Source: CAYOSU01 sp964541255 (GTDB taxonomy: Bacteria; Bacillota; Clostridia; Christensenellales; CAMQZB01). From it: a stretch of 64,000 nt of DNA. Made by a program: the position numbers and the translations under genes. The stretch lies in assembly GCA_964541255.1 (NCBI GenBank), contig CAZIPL010000002.1, forward strand, positions 1-64,000, read 5' to 3'. Below, piece by piece: positions 16,983 to 26,400 of this stretch (positions are counted from its first letter, which is position 1; every line of letters begins with the position of its first letter). The notes beneath the pieces were generated by a model that saw only the letters and a program-made list of their open reading frames with translations, had not been told where the DNA came from and searched no databases.

Positions 16983-18287
16983 ATGAAAAATTATAACGAT
17001 GTACAAAAGGTTGTTTACGCAAAAGGCTCGAAAGATCCTTTTACATTCAAGTACTATAACCCCGAAGAAGTTATTATGGGAAAGACGATGAGAGAACATT
17101 TGCGTTTCGCTCTCAGCTATTGGCACACGATCGATTATTGCGGAACGGATATGTTTGGCGGCAATACGATGGACAAGTCTTTCGGTCTTTCGGGAATGGA
17201 TATGTGGAAAAAGAAAGCCGATTTCACCTTCGAACTTTTGGATAAGCTCGACATCGACTATTATTGCTTCCACGACGTAGACATCGCTCCCGAGGGCGCA
17301 ACGCTTGCGGAAAGCGAAAAGAACTACTTCGAAATGGTAGATTATCTCGAGAAGAAGCAGAAAGAACATAACAAAAAGCTTCTTTGGAACACCGCAAACA
17401 ACTTCGGCGACAAGAAGTTTATGGCAGGTGCCGCAACTTCTCCCGTTGCAGACGTATTCGCAACTGCTGCTGCAAAGGTCAAAATGGGACTTGACGCAGC
17501 TAAAAAGCTCGGCGCAAACGGCTATGTATTCTGGGGCGGAAGAGAGGGCTATGATACACTTCTCAACACCGACATGGGTTTGGAACTTGACAACCTTGCA
17601 AGATTTATGCACATGTGCGTAGATTACGCTAAGGAAATCGGATTCGCGGGACAGTTCTATATCGAACCCAAGCCGAAGGAGCCTACCAAACATCAATACG
17701 ATTTCGACTCTGCAACTTGCATGAACTTCTTGAGAACTTACGGACTTGAGAAATACTTCAAGCTCAACATCGAAGCCAACCATGCAACACTTGCGGGACA
17801 TACTTTCCAGCACGAGCTTAGAACGGCTGCTATAAACGGTGCGTTCGGTTCTATCGACGCAAACCAAGGCGATTTGTTCCTCGGATGGGATACCGACCAG
17901 TTCCCCACGAACATTTACGAAACTGCTATGTGTATGTATGAAGTTTTGAAAGTCGGCGGATTCGTTACGGGCGGTCTTAACTTCGACGCGAAGACACGCC
18001 GTCAGTCCAATACTTTCGAAGATATTCTTCTTGCTTACATCGCAGGTATGGACGGCTTTGCTTTGGGACTTAGAGTTGCCGCTAAGGTTATCGAGGACGG
18101 CAGAATCGACGAGTTCGTCAAAGAACGTTATGCTTCTTATAACGACGGTATCGGCAAAAAGATCGTCGAGGGCAATACCTCTTTGAAAGAGCTTCACGAC
18201 TACGCTCTTACCCTTAACGAAATCGAGGTTCCGTCCGGAAGACAGGAATATCTCGAGGCTGTTCTTAACGAAGTAATGTTCGGCTAA
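16983..18287 (+). CDS. xylA: Xylose isomerase
   Basis: Converts D-xylose to D-xylulose in the cytoplasm with two divalent metals. At 434 residues it matches the long (group II) xylose isomerases. Family blocks are DKSFGLSGMDMWKKK, CFHDVDIAPEG with the catalytic His, GYVFWGGREGYDTLLNTD, FYIEPKPKEPTKHQYDFD, and the metal-binding IEANHATLAGHTFQHEL. I start at the ATG at 16983, eight bases after AGGAGG (16969-16974); an upstream in-frame TTG at 16980 is less likely. xylB follows after four bases. Confidence 0.96.
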   Translation: MKNYNDVQKVVYAKGSKDPFTFKYYNPEEVIMGKTMREHLRFALSYWHTIDYCGTDMFGGNTMDKSFGLSGMDMWKKKADFTFELLDKLDIDYYCFHDVDIAPEGATLAESEKNYFEMVDYLEKKQKEHNKKLLWNTANNFGDKKFMAGAATSPVADVFATAAAKVKMGLDAAKKLGANGYVFWGGREGYDTLLNTDMGLELDNLARFMHMCVDYAKEIGFAGQFYIEPKPKEPTKHQYDFDSATCMNFLRTYGLEKYFKLNIEANHATLAGHTFQHELRTAAINGAFGSIDANQGDLFLGWDTDQFPTNIYETAMCMYEVLKVGGFVTGGLNFDAKTRRQSNTFEDILLAYIAGMDGFALGLRVAAKVIEDGRIDEFVKERYASYNDGIGKKIVEGNTSLKELHDYALTLNEIEVPSGRQEYLEAVLNEVMFG

Positions 18288-18291
18288 AAAT

Positions 18292-19746
18292 ATGTTTTAT
18301 CTCGGAATAGACTTAGGCACGAGCAGCGTCAAAACCGTTCTTGCCGACGACAATAAAATTATCGATTCCGCTTCGAGAAAGTATAAGCTTTTGATACCCA
18401 AAGAGGGCTGGACGGAGCAAAACCCCGAAGACTGGTGGAACGGAACAAAGGAATGCGTCAAAGAGCTTTCCGAAAAGTATGACTTAAAAAATTCTTTGGC
18501 GGCGGTTTCTTTCTGCGGACAGATGCACGGACTTGTGCTTTTGGACGAAAACGATAACGTAATTCGCCCCGCGCTTTTGTGGAACGACCAGCGTACCGTC
18601 AAGGAGTGCGAATATCTTAACACCGTTATCGGCAAGCAAAAGCTTATCGAGCTTACGGGCAACATCGCTTTCACGGGTTTCACGGCACCTAAGGTTTTGT
18701 GGGTAAAGAACAACGAACCCGAAAACTTTTCGAAAATTGCAAAAATAATGCTTCCGAAAGATTATGTTTCCTATATGCTTTCGGGCGTATTCGCAAGCGA
18801 TGTTTCGGACGATTCGGGAACGCTTTATTTCGACGTAAAGAACAGACGTTTCTCCGACGAAATGTGCGAAATTCTTTCGATAAAGAAAGAATGGCTCCCT
18901 AAGGTTTTCGAGTCGTTCGAGGCTGTCGGAACGGTAAATCCGAAAGTTGCAAGCGAGCTTAACATAAACGAAAATGCGCTTGTGGTTATCGGCGGAGGCG
19001 ACCAAGCCGTAGGCGCTATCGGAACGGGTACGGTAGAAAACAACGCAGTTTCCATTTCCTTGGGAACGAGCGGAGTTGTCTTTGCGGCAAGCGATAGATT
19101 TGTCGAAAGCAAAGAGGGGACTATGCACTCTTTCCGCCATTCTAACGGTAAGTATCATTCGATGGGATGTATGCTTTCTTGCGCGGGTGCGCTCGATCAT
19201 TTCGTAAATGTACTCGAAAAAAGCGGCGACTTCGATATGCTTACTTCGGAAGCGGCGACAAGACCTGTTTCGGACGTAATCTTCTTGCCATATTTCTCGG
19301 GCGAGCGTTCTCCGATAAACGACCCCGCGGCAAAAGCCTCTTTCTTCGGCATGAGCCTTTCTACGGAAAGGGGAGACTTGACGAGAGCCGTTTTAGAGGG
19401 TGCGTCGTTCGGACTTTACGATTGTTTGAAATCCTTGAACGAAATGGGAATTTATCCCGAAAAGGCAAGGGTTATCGGCGGCGGAACGAAATCCGAACTT
19501 TGGATGCAGATTCTTGCCGACGTTTTGGGAATAAAACTTTCGACGATAAACACCGCCGATGGCGGTTCGCTCGGCGCGATTATTCTCGCAATGACGGCAA
19601 GCGGAAGATTCTCCTCCGTCGAAGATGGCTGCAAATATCTCATTAAAGACGAAAAGAGTTTCGAACCGAATATGGAAATGCACGAGGTTTACGATAAAAA
19701 GTTCGCGCGATTCAAAAAGCTTTACGAAGCGACAAAGAATATTTAA
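18292..19746 (+). CDS. xylB: Xylulokinase (FGGY family)
   Basis: Phosphorylates D-xylulose to xylulose 5-phosphate, which enters the pentose phosphate or phosphoketolase routes. It has 484 residues, full length for the family. The N-terminal signature LGIDLGTSSVKTVL is followed by FCGQMHGLVLLD, WNDQRT, the GGGDQAVGAIGTG block, and RVIGGGTKSELWMQILAD with DGGSLGAIILA near the C-terminus. It starts four bases after xylA with no clear Shine-Dalgarno of its own, so translation is probably coupled. Confidence 0.95.
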   Translation: MFYLGIDLGTSSVKTVLADDNKIIDSASRKYKLLIPKEGWTEQNPEDWWNGTKECVKELSEKYDLKNSLAAVSFCGQMHGLVLLDENDNVIRPALLWNDQRTVKECEYLNTVIGKQKLIELTGNIAFTGFTAPKVLWVKNNEPENFSKIAKIMLPKDYVSYMLSGVFASDVSDDSGTLYFDVKNRRFSDEMCEILSIKKEWLPKVFESFEAVGTVNPKVASELNINENALVVIGGGDQAVGAIGTGTVENNAVSISLGTSGVVFAASDRFVESKEGTMHSFRHSNGKYHSMGCMLSCAGALDHFVNVLEKSGDFDMLTSEAATRPVSDVIFLPYFSGERSPINDPAAKASFFGMSLSTERGDLTRAVLEGASFGLYDCLKSLNEMGIYPEKARVIGGGTKSELWMQILADVLGIKLSTINTADGGSLGAIILAMTASGRFSSVEDGCKYLIKDEKSFEPNMEMHEVYDKKFARFKKLYEATKNI

Positions 19747-19761
19747 GAAAACCAAGTATGT

Positions 19762-19793
19762 AAAATCCGACGTCAATCGGCGTCGGATTTTTT
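19762..19793 (+). terminator. Terminator of xylAB
   Basis: AAAATCCGACG (19762-19772) and CGTCGGATTTT (19781-19791) form a perfect 11-bp stem running into a T tract. Confidence 0.9.
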
Positions 19794-19926
19794 AATGCGA
19801 ATATATTCGTATCGAATGAGTTTAATCGTAAAAAACGGTCGTGATTTGCGAAAAAAACGGGGGGGAAAAAAACAGTATAAAAAAAGTAATAGAAATATAT
19901 TAAAAACGGGATATTATTTTGCGGTA

Positions 19927-19954
19927 TTGACTTATCGAAATTCTGTGATAAAAT
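19927..19954 (+). promoter_or_regulatory. Promoter of the GH2 gene
   Basis: TTGACT (19927-19932), 16-bp spacer, TAAAAT (19949-19954). The GGAGG site at 19979-19983 precedes the ATG at 19989. Confidence 0.65.
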
Positions 19955-19988
19955 ATAATAAAAAAGAAAAAGTATCTTGGAGGAAAAC

Positions 19989-22322
19989 ATGGTTATTGAT
20001 TTTAATAGAGGTTGGACGTTTTGTAAAAAAGACTCTGCAAACGAGCCTAAAGTAGTTAATCTTCCGCACGATGCGATGATAATCGAAGAGCGCGGTGATT
20101 GCGTAAACAGCAGAAACACGGGTTATTTCCCTGGCGGAAACTATACCTACGAAAAAACTTTCGAAGTAACTGAGGATATGCTCGGCAAATACGTCGCACT
20201 CTTTTTCGAGGGCGTATACCGTTTGGCTACGGTATACCTAAACGGCGAAAAGGTTGCGTTCCACGCATACGGATATACGGAATTCACGGTTGATATTTCG
20301 GATAAAATGGTTTTAGGCGAAAACACCGTTTTGGTTGACGTGTGGAACAACTTGGAACCGAGTTCCCGTTGGTATTGCGGTTCGGGTATTTACCGTCCCG
20401 TTTCGCTCATCGTCAAAGATAAACATCATTTGACGGACGTTGTAATTAAAACCAAGCAGATTAACCCCGCTATAATCAACGTTAGCGCTTCGGAAGAAGC
20501 CGACATAGAGATTTATGACGGCGAAACGCTTGTCGCAAGCGGTAAAACGGGGGATATCGAAATTCCGAACGCAAAGCTATGGGACGATATTGAACCAAAT
20601 CTTTATAGAGCGGTAATAAAGATACCCACCGACACGGTCGAAGAAACATTCGGAATAAGAACCGTTACATATTCTGCAAAAACGGGCGTTCTTATCAACG
20701 GAAGAGAAGTTAAGTTCCGTGGCGCGTGCATACACCACGACAACGGCGTTTTGGGTGCGTGCGACTTCGTCGACGCTTCCGACAGACGTATAAGAATTTT
20801 GAAAGAGGGCGGATATAACGCAATAAGGTCTGCGCACAATCCTTGCTCGAGAGAGATTCTCAGAGCGTGCGATAAATACGGCGTATACGTTATGGACGAG
20901 TCGTTCGATATGTGGTATACCCCCAAGACGCATCACGACTATTCGAGAGATTTCTGGGATAACTATAAGAGCGACATTACGGCTATGGTCAAGAAAGACA
21001 TCAACCATCCGTCGGTCGTTATGTATTCTATCGGAAACGAGAACTCCGAGTTCCATGATCAAAAGGGTATGGATCTTGCAAAAGAGCAGGCCGATTTGAT
21101 AAGAAGCATCGATTCGACGAGAATCGTTACGATAGGTGCAAACCTTATGCTTGCGCTCAGCAATAGAATATATAAAGATACGGCTGGCGAATATAAGAGA
21201 GAGCCTATCACGGAGGTTGACGGCATAACGAAGAAGATCGAGCAAAGCACGGGTTCGGCGGGCTTTAATATGATGATGAGTATGCTCCCCAAGCTTATGA
21301 ACAATGCAAGCAAGAACAAGGGATGCGGAGAGCTTGTCGATAAGCTTAACGAGTTCATCGACATAGTCGGTCTTAACTACGGCGACGTAAGATATGAAAT
21401 GGACTTCGCAAAAGATCCTAACCGTATGTATGTCGGAAGCGAAACCTTTGTAACTTCTATATATAACAACTGGAACTTGGTGGAGAAATATCATCAGCTT
21501 ATCGGCGATTTCGTTTGGACGGGCTGGGATTATATAGGCGAAGCAGGCTCTTGCGGAGCATGGGATTACTTCGAGTGGGGTAAATATCCCCTTCTCGACG
21601 GTGCAGGCGCGATCGATATTTGCGGTAACAGAACGGTAGCTAACTACTACATGCAGATTTGCAACGGGACGTATACGAATGCTTATATCGGAGTTGCTCC
21701 CGTAAATTACGTCGGAAAGAAGTATCAGCTCGGCGCGTGGAGGTTTAATAACTACATTCATTCTTGGTCGTGGCAGGGCTTTGAGGGCGTTAAGACGACG
21801 GTCGAAGTATACGGCAAGGGCGTTAAGGCAGAGCTTTTCCTCGACGGGAAGTCGCTCGGCAAGAAAAAGATGCAGAAAAACATCGCTAAGTTTGCCGTTA
21901 AGTATACCGCAGGAACTTTGACCGCAAAAGTATATGATGCTAAGGGCAACGTCTGGGGCGAGGATAAACTCGTAACGTCGGGTGCTGAAACGGTTTTGAA
22001 CGTTTCCGTAGACAAGAAAGTTCTTTCTCCTAACGGACAGGATCTTTCGTATGTATTTATCGAAATGCAGGACAAGAACGGAACGTATAAGCCCGTTGAC
22101 GACAAGTCCGTATCGGTTACTATCGACGGCGACGCGGTTACTCTCCAAGGCTTTGGTTCTGCAAGAACGAGAACGGACGAAGTATTCGATAAGGACACTC
22201 ACTTGACTCATTTCGGACAGGCACTTGCGGTTTTGAGGGCAGGATATAGTGCGGGCGTTTCGAAAATAACGGTTTCGGCTGAGGGCTTGGAACCCGTTAC
22301 GTTCGAAGTAGAGGTTAAGTAA
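19989..22322 (+). CDS. Glycoside hydrolase family 2 enzyme (beta-galactosidase-like)
   Basis: 777 residues from the ATG at 19989; a TTG 12 bases upstream is part of the ribosome site and was not used. The order is a GH2 sugar-binding jelly roll (NRGWTFCKKD, DVWNNLEPSSRWYCGSGIYR), an immunoglobulin-like domain, then the TIM barrel with VKFRGACIHHDNGVLGA and IRSAHNPCS, the acid/base glutamate in YSIGNENSE (about residue 351) and a probable nucleophile in MYVGSETF (about 484). C-terminal Ig-like domains follow. There is no signal peptide, so it should be cytoplasmic. Beta-galactosidase is likely, but GH2 also holds glucuronidases and others. The two MFS genes downstream may import its substrate. 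Confidence 0.85.
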   Translation: MVIDFNRGWTFCKKDSANEPKVVNLPHDAMIIEERGDCVNSRNTGYFPGGNYTYEKTFEVTEDMLGKYVALFFEGVYRLATVYLNGEKVAFHAYGYTEFTVDISDKMVLGENTVLVDVWNNLEPSSRWYCGSGIYRPVSLIVKDKHHLTDVVIKTKQINPAIINVSASEEADIEIYDGETLVASGKTGDIEIPNAKLWDDIEPNLYRAVIKIPTDTVEETFGIRTVTYSAKTGVLINGREVKFRGACIHHDNGVLGACDFVDASDRRIRILKEGGYNAIRSAHNPCSREILRACDKYGVYVMDESFDMWYTPKTHHDYSRDFWDNYKSDITAMVKKDINHPSVVMYSIGNENSEFHDQKGMDLAKEQADLIRSIDSTRIVTIGANLMLALSNRIYKDTAGEYKREPITEVDGITKKIEQSTGSAGFNMMMSMLPKLMNNASKNKGCGELVDKLNEFIDIVGLNYGDVRYEMDFAKDPNRMYVGSETFVTSIYNNWNLVEKYHQLIGDFVWTGWDYIGEAGSCGAWDYFEWGKYPLLDGAGAIDICGNRTVANYYMQICNGTYTNAYIGVAPVNYVGKKYQLGAWRFNNYIHSWSWQGFEGVKTTVEVYGKGVKAELFLDGKSLGKKKMQKNIAKFAVKYTAGTLTAKVYDAKGNVWGEDKLVTSGAETVLNVSVDKKVLSPNGQDLSYVFIEMQDKNGTYKPVDDKSVSVTIDGDAVTLQGFGSARTRTDEVFDKDTHLTHFGQALAVLRAGYSAGVSKITVSAEGLEPVTFEVEVK

Positions 22323-22348
22323 TCATATCAAAAAACGGAAATATATGA

Positions 22349-22379
22349 TGTAAACCCAAAAGATTAGATATACTTTTGG
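22349..22379. repeat. Possible decayed insertion-sequence end, copy 1
   Basis: TGTAAACCC followed by AAAAGATTAGATA and ACTTTTGG can fold on itself and resembles the better preserved sequence at 58189-58250, which looks like an IS3-family terminus. Both copies lie upstream of sugar-transporter genes. No transposase gene remains. Confidence 0.3.
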
Positions 22380-22614
22380 AAGTAAATATCAATATTTAGT
22401 CGCAATAAGATTTTATTTATAATCTGTTGCTTGGCGCTTAAGTTAAGCTTTGAAAACAAGATGGCAAAGTTTTGAAGGCTTAAGTGAAAAGATATACGGT
22501 TTTTGTATATCGAAAACAAAGGAATAATATAAATTACTACGGGCATGGCATAAGGACTTTATTAGGGGTTAATTCCATGCTCGTTATAATTTATAAAAGT
22601 ATAAGGAGAAAAGT

Positions 22615-23997
22615 ATGAAAAATCTGCAAAAACAGTACGCTAAAGAGCAAAAAGAGCTATTAAGGCGTAGAAAAATGGCTGCTCGCCACGAGAGTAAATA
22701 TGCAATGGTCATTGCGTTTATCCTCGTTGTATGCATTCACGTAGTTGACGAATTGGCGACGAACCTCCCGGGATACTTGCAGACCTCGTTGGTAAACGAG
22801 TTCTTTGTTATCGGAGAGGGCCTTACTTACACCGAAGGCTTGGCTAAGATGTCGGCAAGGGGCATGATTGTTACGGTTCTCGTATTCTTCGCACCGTTCT
22901 ATAAAACCCTTGCAGACCGCTTCGGCAGAAAGCCATTCCTTGTAATCAACACCGCTTGCTTTGGCTTGGGAATGTTGGTTTGCTTCTTGGCTAAAAACTA
23001 TTGGGTATATCTTTTAGGTTCTGCGATTATGAGCTTCTTCGTAGCACACGATATGCAGGTTACCTACATTTTGGAAGTTGCTCCCGCAGACAAGCGTACG
23101 ACGTTCTACGGCGTAACGAAGTGTCTCGGTACTATCGGTCTCGTTCTCGTTCCGTTGTTCAGAGATATCTTCATGGGTAACGACGGTACGCAGTGGAGAA
23201 TGGTATTCTTCGTTCCTATCTTTATCGCTTTCGCGGTTGCGATTATGGCGTTCTTTATGGGACACGAGACAAAGGTATTCTTGAATCAAAGAATCGAATA
23301 TCTCGAAAAGCCTATCGAGCAGAGAGAAAGAGAAAAAGCAGAAGCGAAAGCTGAAGCTGCGAAAAAGCCCGGAATTTTCCAGGCTATCAAATATATTTTC
23401 AAAGAGACGAAAGACCTTAGATGGTTGGTTGTAGCAATGCTTGTTTATTATGCAGGTATGATGGGATTCTCTTCTTATTATGAATCTATCATGTCTACGA
23501 GCGGCATGGAGACTGCTGAAGTTACGCAAGCGCTTTACGTATATCCTTTCGTATTCGCCGCAATAGTTCTCCTTTGCGGATTCTTGGGCGACAAGATGGG
23601 AAGAAAGACTACTATCGTTGTCATGGGCGGTGTTTCTATCGTCGGATTCATTCTCTTCTGCGTTGGTTGTGCGAACGGATGGCATCCTTACATCGTCGGA
23701 TTCCTTTACGGTATTTACCTCGGTTGCTACTGGCAGGCGGGCGATTACATGCAAGTAATGGTTTCTGAAAAGGCACCTACGGAAATAAGAGCTTCCGTAA
23801 CGGGCGCAATCGGACTTTTGCAGTTCTTCTGCGTATTCGTCGGAATGGGAATTATCCTCGTTCTTCTTAACAACAACGTTCCTTTGAATCTTACGTGTCT
23901 TCTCGTTGCAACGCCGTTCATCATCGCGGGGGTTCTTCTCGTTGCGTTCAAGGTAAAAGAAACCAAGGGCGTAGACCTTTCCGAAGCGGGAGAATAA
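22615..23997 (+). CDS. MFS transporter, tandem paralog 1
   Basis: 460 residues with a highly basic N-terminal arm (residues 1-28) and about 12 membrane segments. The loop-2/3 signature appears as ADRFGRKPFL and its second-half counterpart as GDKMGRKTTI. A charged central loop (EKPIEQREREKAEAKAEAAKKPG) joins the two halves. The MFS family moves small solutes by ion-coupled transport. Sugar or organic-anion uptake is likely because the GH2 gene lies just upstream. It is followed by a paralog of the same length and layout. Confidence 0.82.
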   Translation: MKNLQKQYAKEQKELLRRRKMAARHESKYAMVIAFILVVCIHVVDELATNLPGYLQTSLVNEFFVIGEGLTYTEGLAKMSARGMIVTVLVFFAPFYKTLADRFGRKPFLVINTACFGLGMLVCFLAKNYWVYLLGSAIMSFFVAHDMQVTYILEVAPADKRTTFYGVTKCLGTIGLVLVPLFRDIFMGNDGTQWRMVFFVPIFIAFAVAIMAFFMGHETKVFLNQRIEYLEKPIEQREREKAEAKAEAAKKPGIFQAIKYIFKETKDLRWLVVAMLVYYAGMMGFSSYYESIMSTSGMETAEVTQALYVYPFVFAAIVLLCGFLGDKMGRKTTIVVMGGVSIVGFILFCVGCANGWHPYIVGFLYGIYLGCYWQAGDYMQVMVSEKAPTEIRASVTGAIGLLQFFCVFVGMGIILVLLNNNVPLNLTCLLVATPFIIAGVLLVAFKVKETKGVDLSEAGE

Positions 23998-24057
23998 AAA
24001 CATTGCGGTTTAAAGCAATTTAATTAAAATTCTTAATATATTTTGAGTTAATCACTC

Positions 24058-24086
24058 TTGAAATGATAAGAATTAAGTAGTATAAT
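24058..24086 (+). promoter_or_regulatory. Promoter of the second MFS gene
   Basis: TTGAAA (24058-24063), 17-bp spacer, TATAAT (24081-24086). The expected start near 24093 falls inside the left arm of the terminator hairpin that follows directly. Confidence 0.7.
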
Positions 24087-24128
24087 TAGGTATATCCAAG
24101 CTATTTTGCAAGGATATACCTATTTTTT
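24087..24128 (+). terminator. Terminator overlapping the start site of the next promoter
   Basis: Perfect 11-bp stem TAGGTATATCC (24087-24097) with GGATATACCTA (24112-24122), then T6. It would stop transcripts from the first MFS gene. RNA started at about 24093 lacks most of the left arm and would escape it. Confidence 0.8.
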
Positions 24129-24152
24129 ATAAAACAAGGTAAGGGAAAAATT

Positions 24153-25538
24153 ATGAAAAATCCTCAAAAGCAATACTTGAAAGAGCAAAAAGAGCTTGCA
24201 AGGCGCAGAAAAATGGCTTCGCGCCACGAAAGTAAGTATGCGCTTGCTATAGCGTTCGTCTTGGTAGTTCTTATCCATATCGTAGATGAGCTTGCAACAA
24301 ACCTCCCGGGGTATCTTCAAACCTCGATAGTAACGGAGTTTTTCGTTATGGGGAAGGGACTCGATTATAACGAAGGCTTGTCGCAGATGTCGGGATATAG
24401 TATGATAATCTCCGTGCTTGTCGCCTTTGCGCCGTTCTATAAAGCACTTGCCGACAAATTCGGAAGAAAGCCGTTCTTGGTTATGAATACGGCGTTTTTC
24501 GGACTCGGAATGCTTATTTGCTTCCTTGCGCCGCAATATAATTATCCTATGTATTTGGTCGGTGCGGCTATCATGAGCTTCTTCACCGCGCACGATATGC
24601 AAGTTACGTATATTCTCGAGGTTGCTCCTGCCGAAAAGCGCACTACTTTTTACGGCATAACAAAATGTATCGGAACACTCGGACTTGTTTTGGTTCCGCT
24701 TTTCAGAGATGTGTTTATGGGTGACGACGGCACAAAGTGGAGATGGGTGTTCTTTGTTCCTATCTTTATTGCATTCGCGGTTGCACTGCTCGCGCTTTTA
24801 TTCGGTCACGAAACGAGAGTATTTGTCGATAGGAGAATCGAATATCTCGAAAAACCTGTCGAGCAAAGAGAAAGGGAAAGAGCTGAAGCAAAGGCGGAGG
24901 CTGCGAGAAAGCCGGGCGTTTTCCAAGCGATTAAATATATCTTCAAGGATACCAAGGATCTTCGAATTCTTGTTATAGGACTTCTTGTTTATATTACGGG
25001 CATGATGGGATTTTCGAACTATTACGAGTCCATTATGTCAACGAGCGGAATGGGAACGGCTGAAGTTACTCAAGCGCTTTACGTATATCCCTTCGTATTT
25101 GCCGCGATAATTCTTCTTTGCGGACTTTTGGGGGATAGCGTCGGAAGAAAGACGACGGTAGGAATAATGGGCGGACTTTCGATAATCGGGTTCATACTTT
25201 TCTGTATAGGCTGCGGTCGCGGTTGGGATCCGTACTTTATCGGTTTCCTTTACGGTATTTATTTGGGTTGCTATTGGGAAGCGGGCGATTATATGCAGTT
25301 GATGGTTTCGGAAAAAGCTCCTACGGAAATAAGAGCCTCCGTCATGGGCGCCGTAACGCTTATGCAGTTCTTCTGCGTGTTCATCGGTATGTTTGCGATT
25401 ATGTTCCTTATGACAAAGCTTTCTCTTGCACTCACTTGCCTTATCGTTGCAACGCCGTTCATTATCGCGGGCGTGTTGATTGTTCTTTTCAACGTTAAGG
25501 AAACAAAAGGCGCGGATCTTTCTACTGCGGGGGAATAA
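24153..25538 (+). CDS. MFS transporter, tandem paralog 2
   Basis: 461 residues, a close duplicate of the protein at 22615. It has the same basic N-terminal arm (RRRKMASRHESKYALAI), the same ADKFGRKPFL signature and the same charged central loop before FQAIKYIFKDTKDLR. The strongest differences lie in the seventh to eighth segments and near the end (TVGIMGGLSIIGF, MFAIMFLMTKL), which may change substrate preference. It has its own promoter at 24058-24086, so the two copies can be expressed independently. An AGGTAAGGG site precedes the ATG. Confidence 0.82.
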   Translation: MKNPQKQYLKEQKELARRRKMASRHESKYALAIAFVLVVLIHIVDELATNLPGYLQTSIVTEFFVMGKGLDYNEGLSQMSGYSMIISVLVAFAPFYKALADKFGRKPFLVMNTAFFGLGMLICFLAPQYNYPMYLVGAAIMSFFTAHDMQVTYILEVAPAEKRTTFYGITKCIGTLGLVLVPLFRDVFMGDDGTKWRWVFFVPIFIAFAVALLALLFGHETRVFVDRRIEYLEKPVEQRERERAEAKAEAARKPGVFQAIKYIFKDTKDLRILVIGLLVYITGMMGFSNYYESIMSTSGMGTAEVTQALYVYPFVFAAIILLCGLLGDSVGRKTTVGIMGGLSIIGFILFCIGCGRGWDPYFIGFLYGIYLGCYWEAGDYMQLMVSEKAPTEIRASVMGAVTLMQFFCVFIGMFAIMFLMTKLSLALTCLIVATPFIIAGVLIVLFNVKETKGADLSTAGE

Positions 25539-25725
25539 GCGTGATTACCTATAAACCTTTGATTATTCTTTGATGGTTTGTTTGTAAAGGCTGTCTATGG
25601 ATTGTGAGGAGTGTTTCGAAAAGATGTATGTTTTCTTTTGAAAGAGTAAGTTTTGAAAGTGAAATCGCAGAATAAAAACTAAATCGAAAATAATGAAAAA
25701 AGTTGCGAAAACGACTGTTAAACGG
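25539..25725. other. Intergenic region upstream of the S10 promoter
   Basis: AT-rich, with no open frame, strong terminator or repeat that I can support. Transcription from the MFS gene may read into it. Confidence 0.4.
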
Positions 25726-25754
25726 TTGACTTTGCGGCTTTTTTTATGTATATT
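25726..25754 (+). promoter_or_regulatory. Promoter of the S10 ribosomal operon
   Basis: TTGACT (25726-25731), 17-bp spacer ending in an extended TG, and TATATT (25749-25754). It lies about 330 bp before rpsJ and is the only strong promoter seen upstream of the first 12 kb of translation genes. Confidence 0.7.
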
Positions 25755-25760
25755 GTAATG

Positions 25761-26079
25761 GTCTGCGGATAAAGCGGACTTAATTTGCTTGTCATAACGA
25801 CTAACTCTTTATTCCAAGCGGGGTTTTGTACGACCCTTAATTTTATGGGAAACGTCGCAACACGCACGGCAAAGTTTTCAATATCTGTCGCACGGCACAA
25901 CATTGTGTGTCGAGAGGGCAAAAACCGTACCTATATATAGATAAAGGTTTGCCGCGAAGAATATAAAGCTTTGAGGGCGATTGGGCGAGGAACGGATTTT
26001 AAGGAGACGCAAAGCGCCACGACCAATACGGAAACCGCATGTCGGAGGAGATAAAGGCACGAGTCGTTAAGGAGGATAT
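25761..26079 (+). promoter_or_regulatory. Long structured leader of the S10 operon mRNA
   Basis: About 319 untranslated bases before rpsJ, GC-richer than ordinary spacers here. A 5-prime hairpin GTCTGC...GCGGAC lies near 25761-25778. A long-range helix is possible between AACGACT (25796-25802) and AGTCGTT (26062-26068), which ends one base before the rpsJ Shine-Dalgarno AAGGAGG (26069-26075). S10 leaders in other bacteria are bound by L4, whose gene is third in this operon; autogenous control here is inferred. Confidence 0.5.
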
Positions 26080-26379
26080 ATGGCAACACAGAAAATCAGA
26101 ATCAAATTGAGAGCGTACGACCACAACCTGGTTGACGATGCGGCTAACCGTATCGTAGAGGCAATGGAAAAAGCCGGCGCTAAGGTTTCAGGACCTTTGC
26201 CGCTCCCCACAGAGAAGGAGATAATCACAATCCTTCGTTCGCCTCACGTCAACAAAGACTCCCGTGAGCAATTCGAAAGAAGAACTCACAAGCGTTTGAT
26301 CGACATCTACAGCCCCAATGCAAAAGTTTTGGAAGACATTCACCTTCCTGCAGGCGTAGACATCAAGATCAAGCTTTAA
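26080..26379 (+). CDS. rpsJ: 30S ribosomal protein S10
   Basis: 99 residues, near the usual 102. It sits in the 30S head and, as NusE, pairs with NusB in transcription antitermination. The sequence opens with the standard RIRIKLRAYDHNLVD and contains GPLPLPTEKEIITILRSPHVNKDSREQFE. AAGGAGG four bases before the ATG is a strong site. It is the first gene of the S10 operon. The usual upstream neighbours tuf, fusA, rpsG and rpsL are absent, replaced by sugar transporters. Confidence 0.97.
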   Translation: MATQKIRIKLRAYDHNLVDDAANRIVEAMEKAGAKVSGPLPLPTEKEIITILRSPHVNKDSREQFERRTHKRLIDIYSPNAKVLEDIHLPAGVDIKIKL

Positions 26380-26400
26380 TTTCCGAGGAGGTAGACAGAT

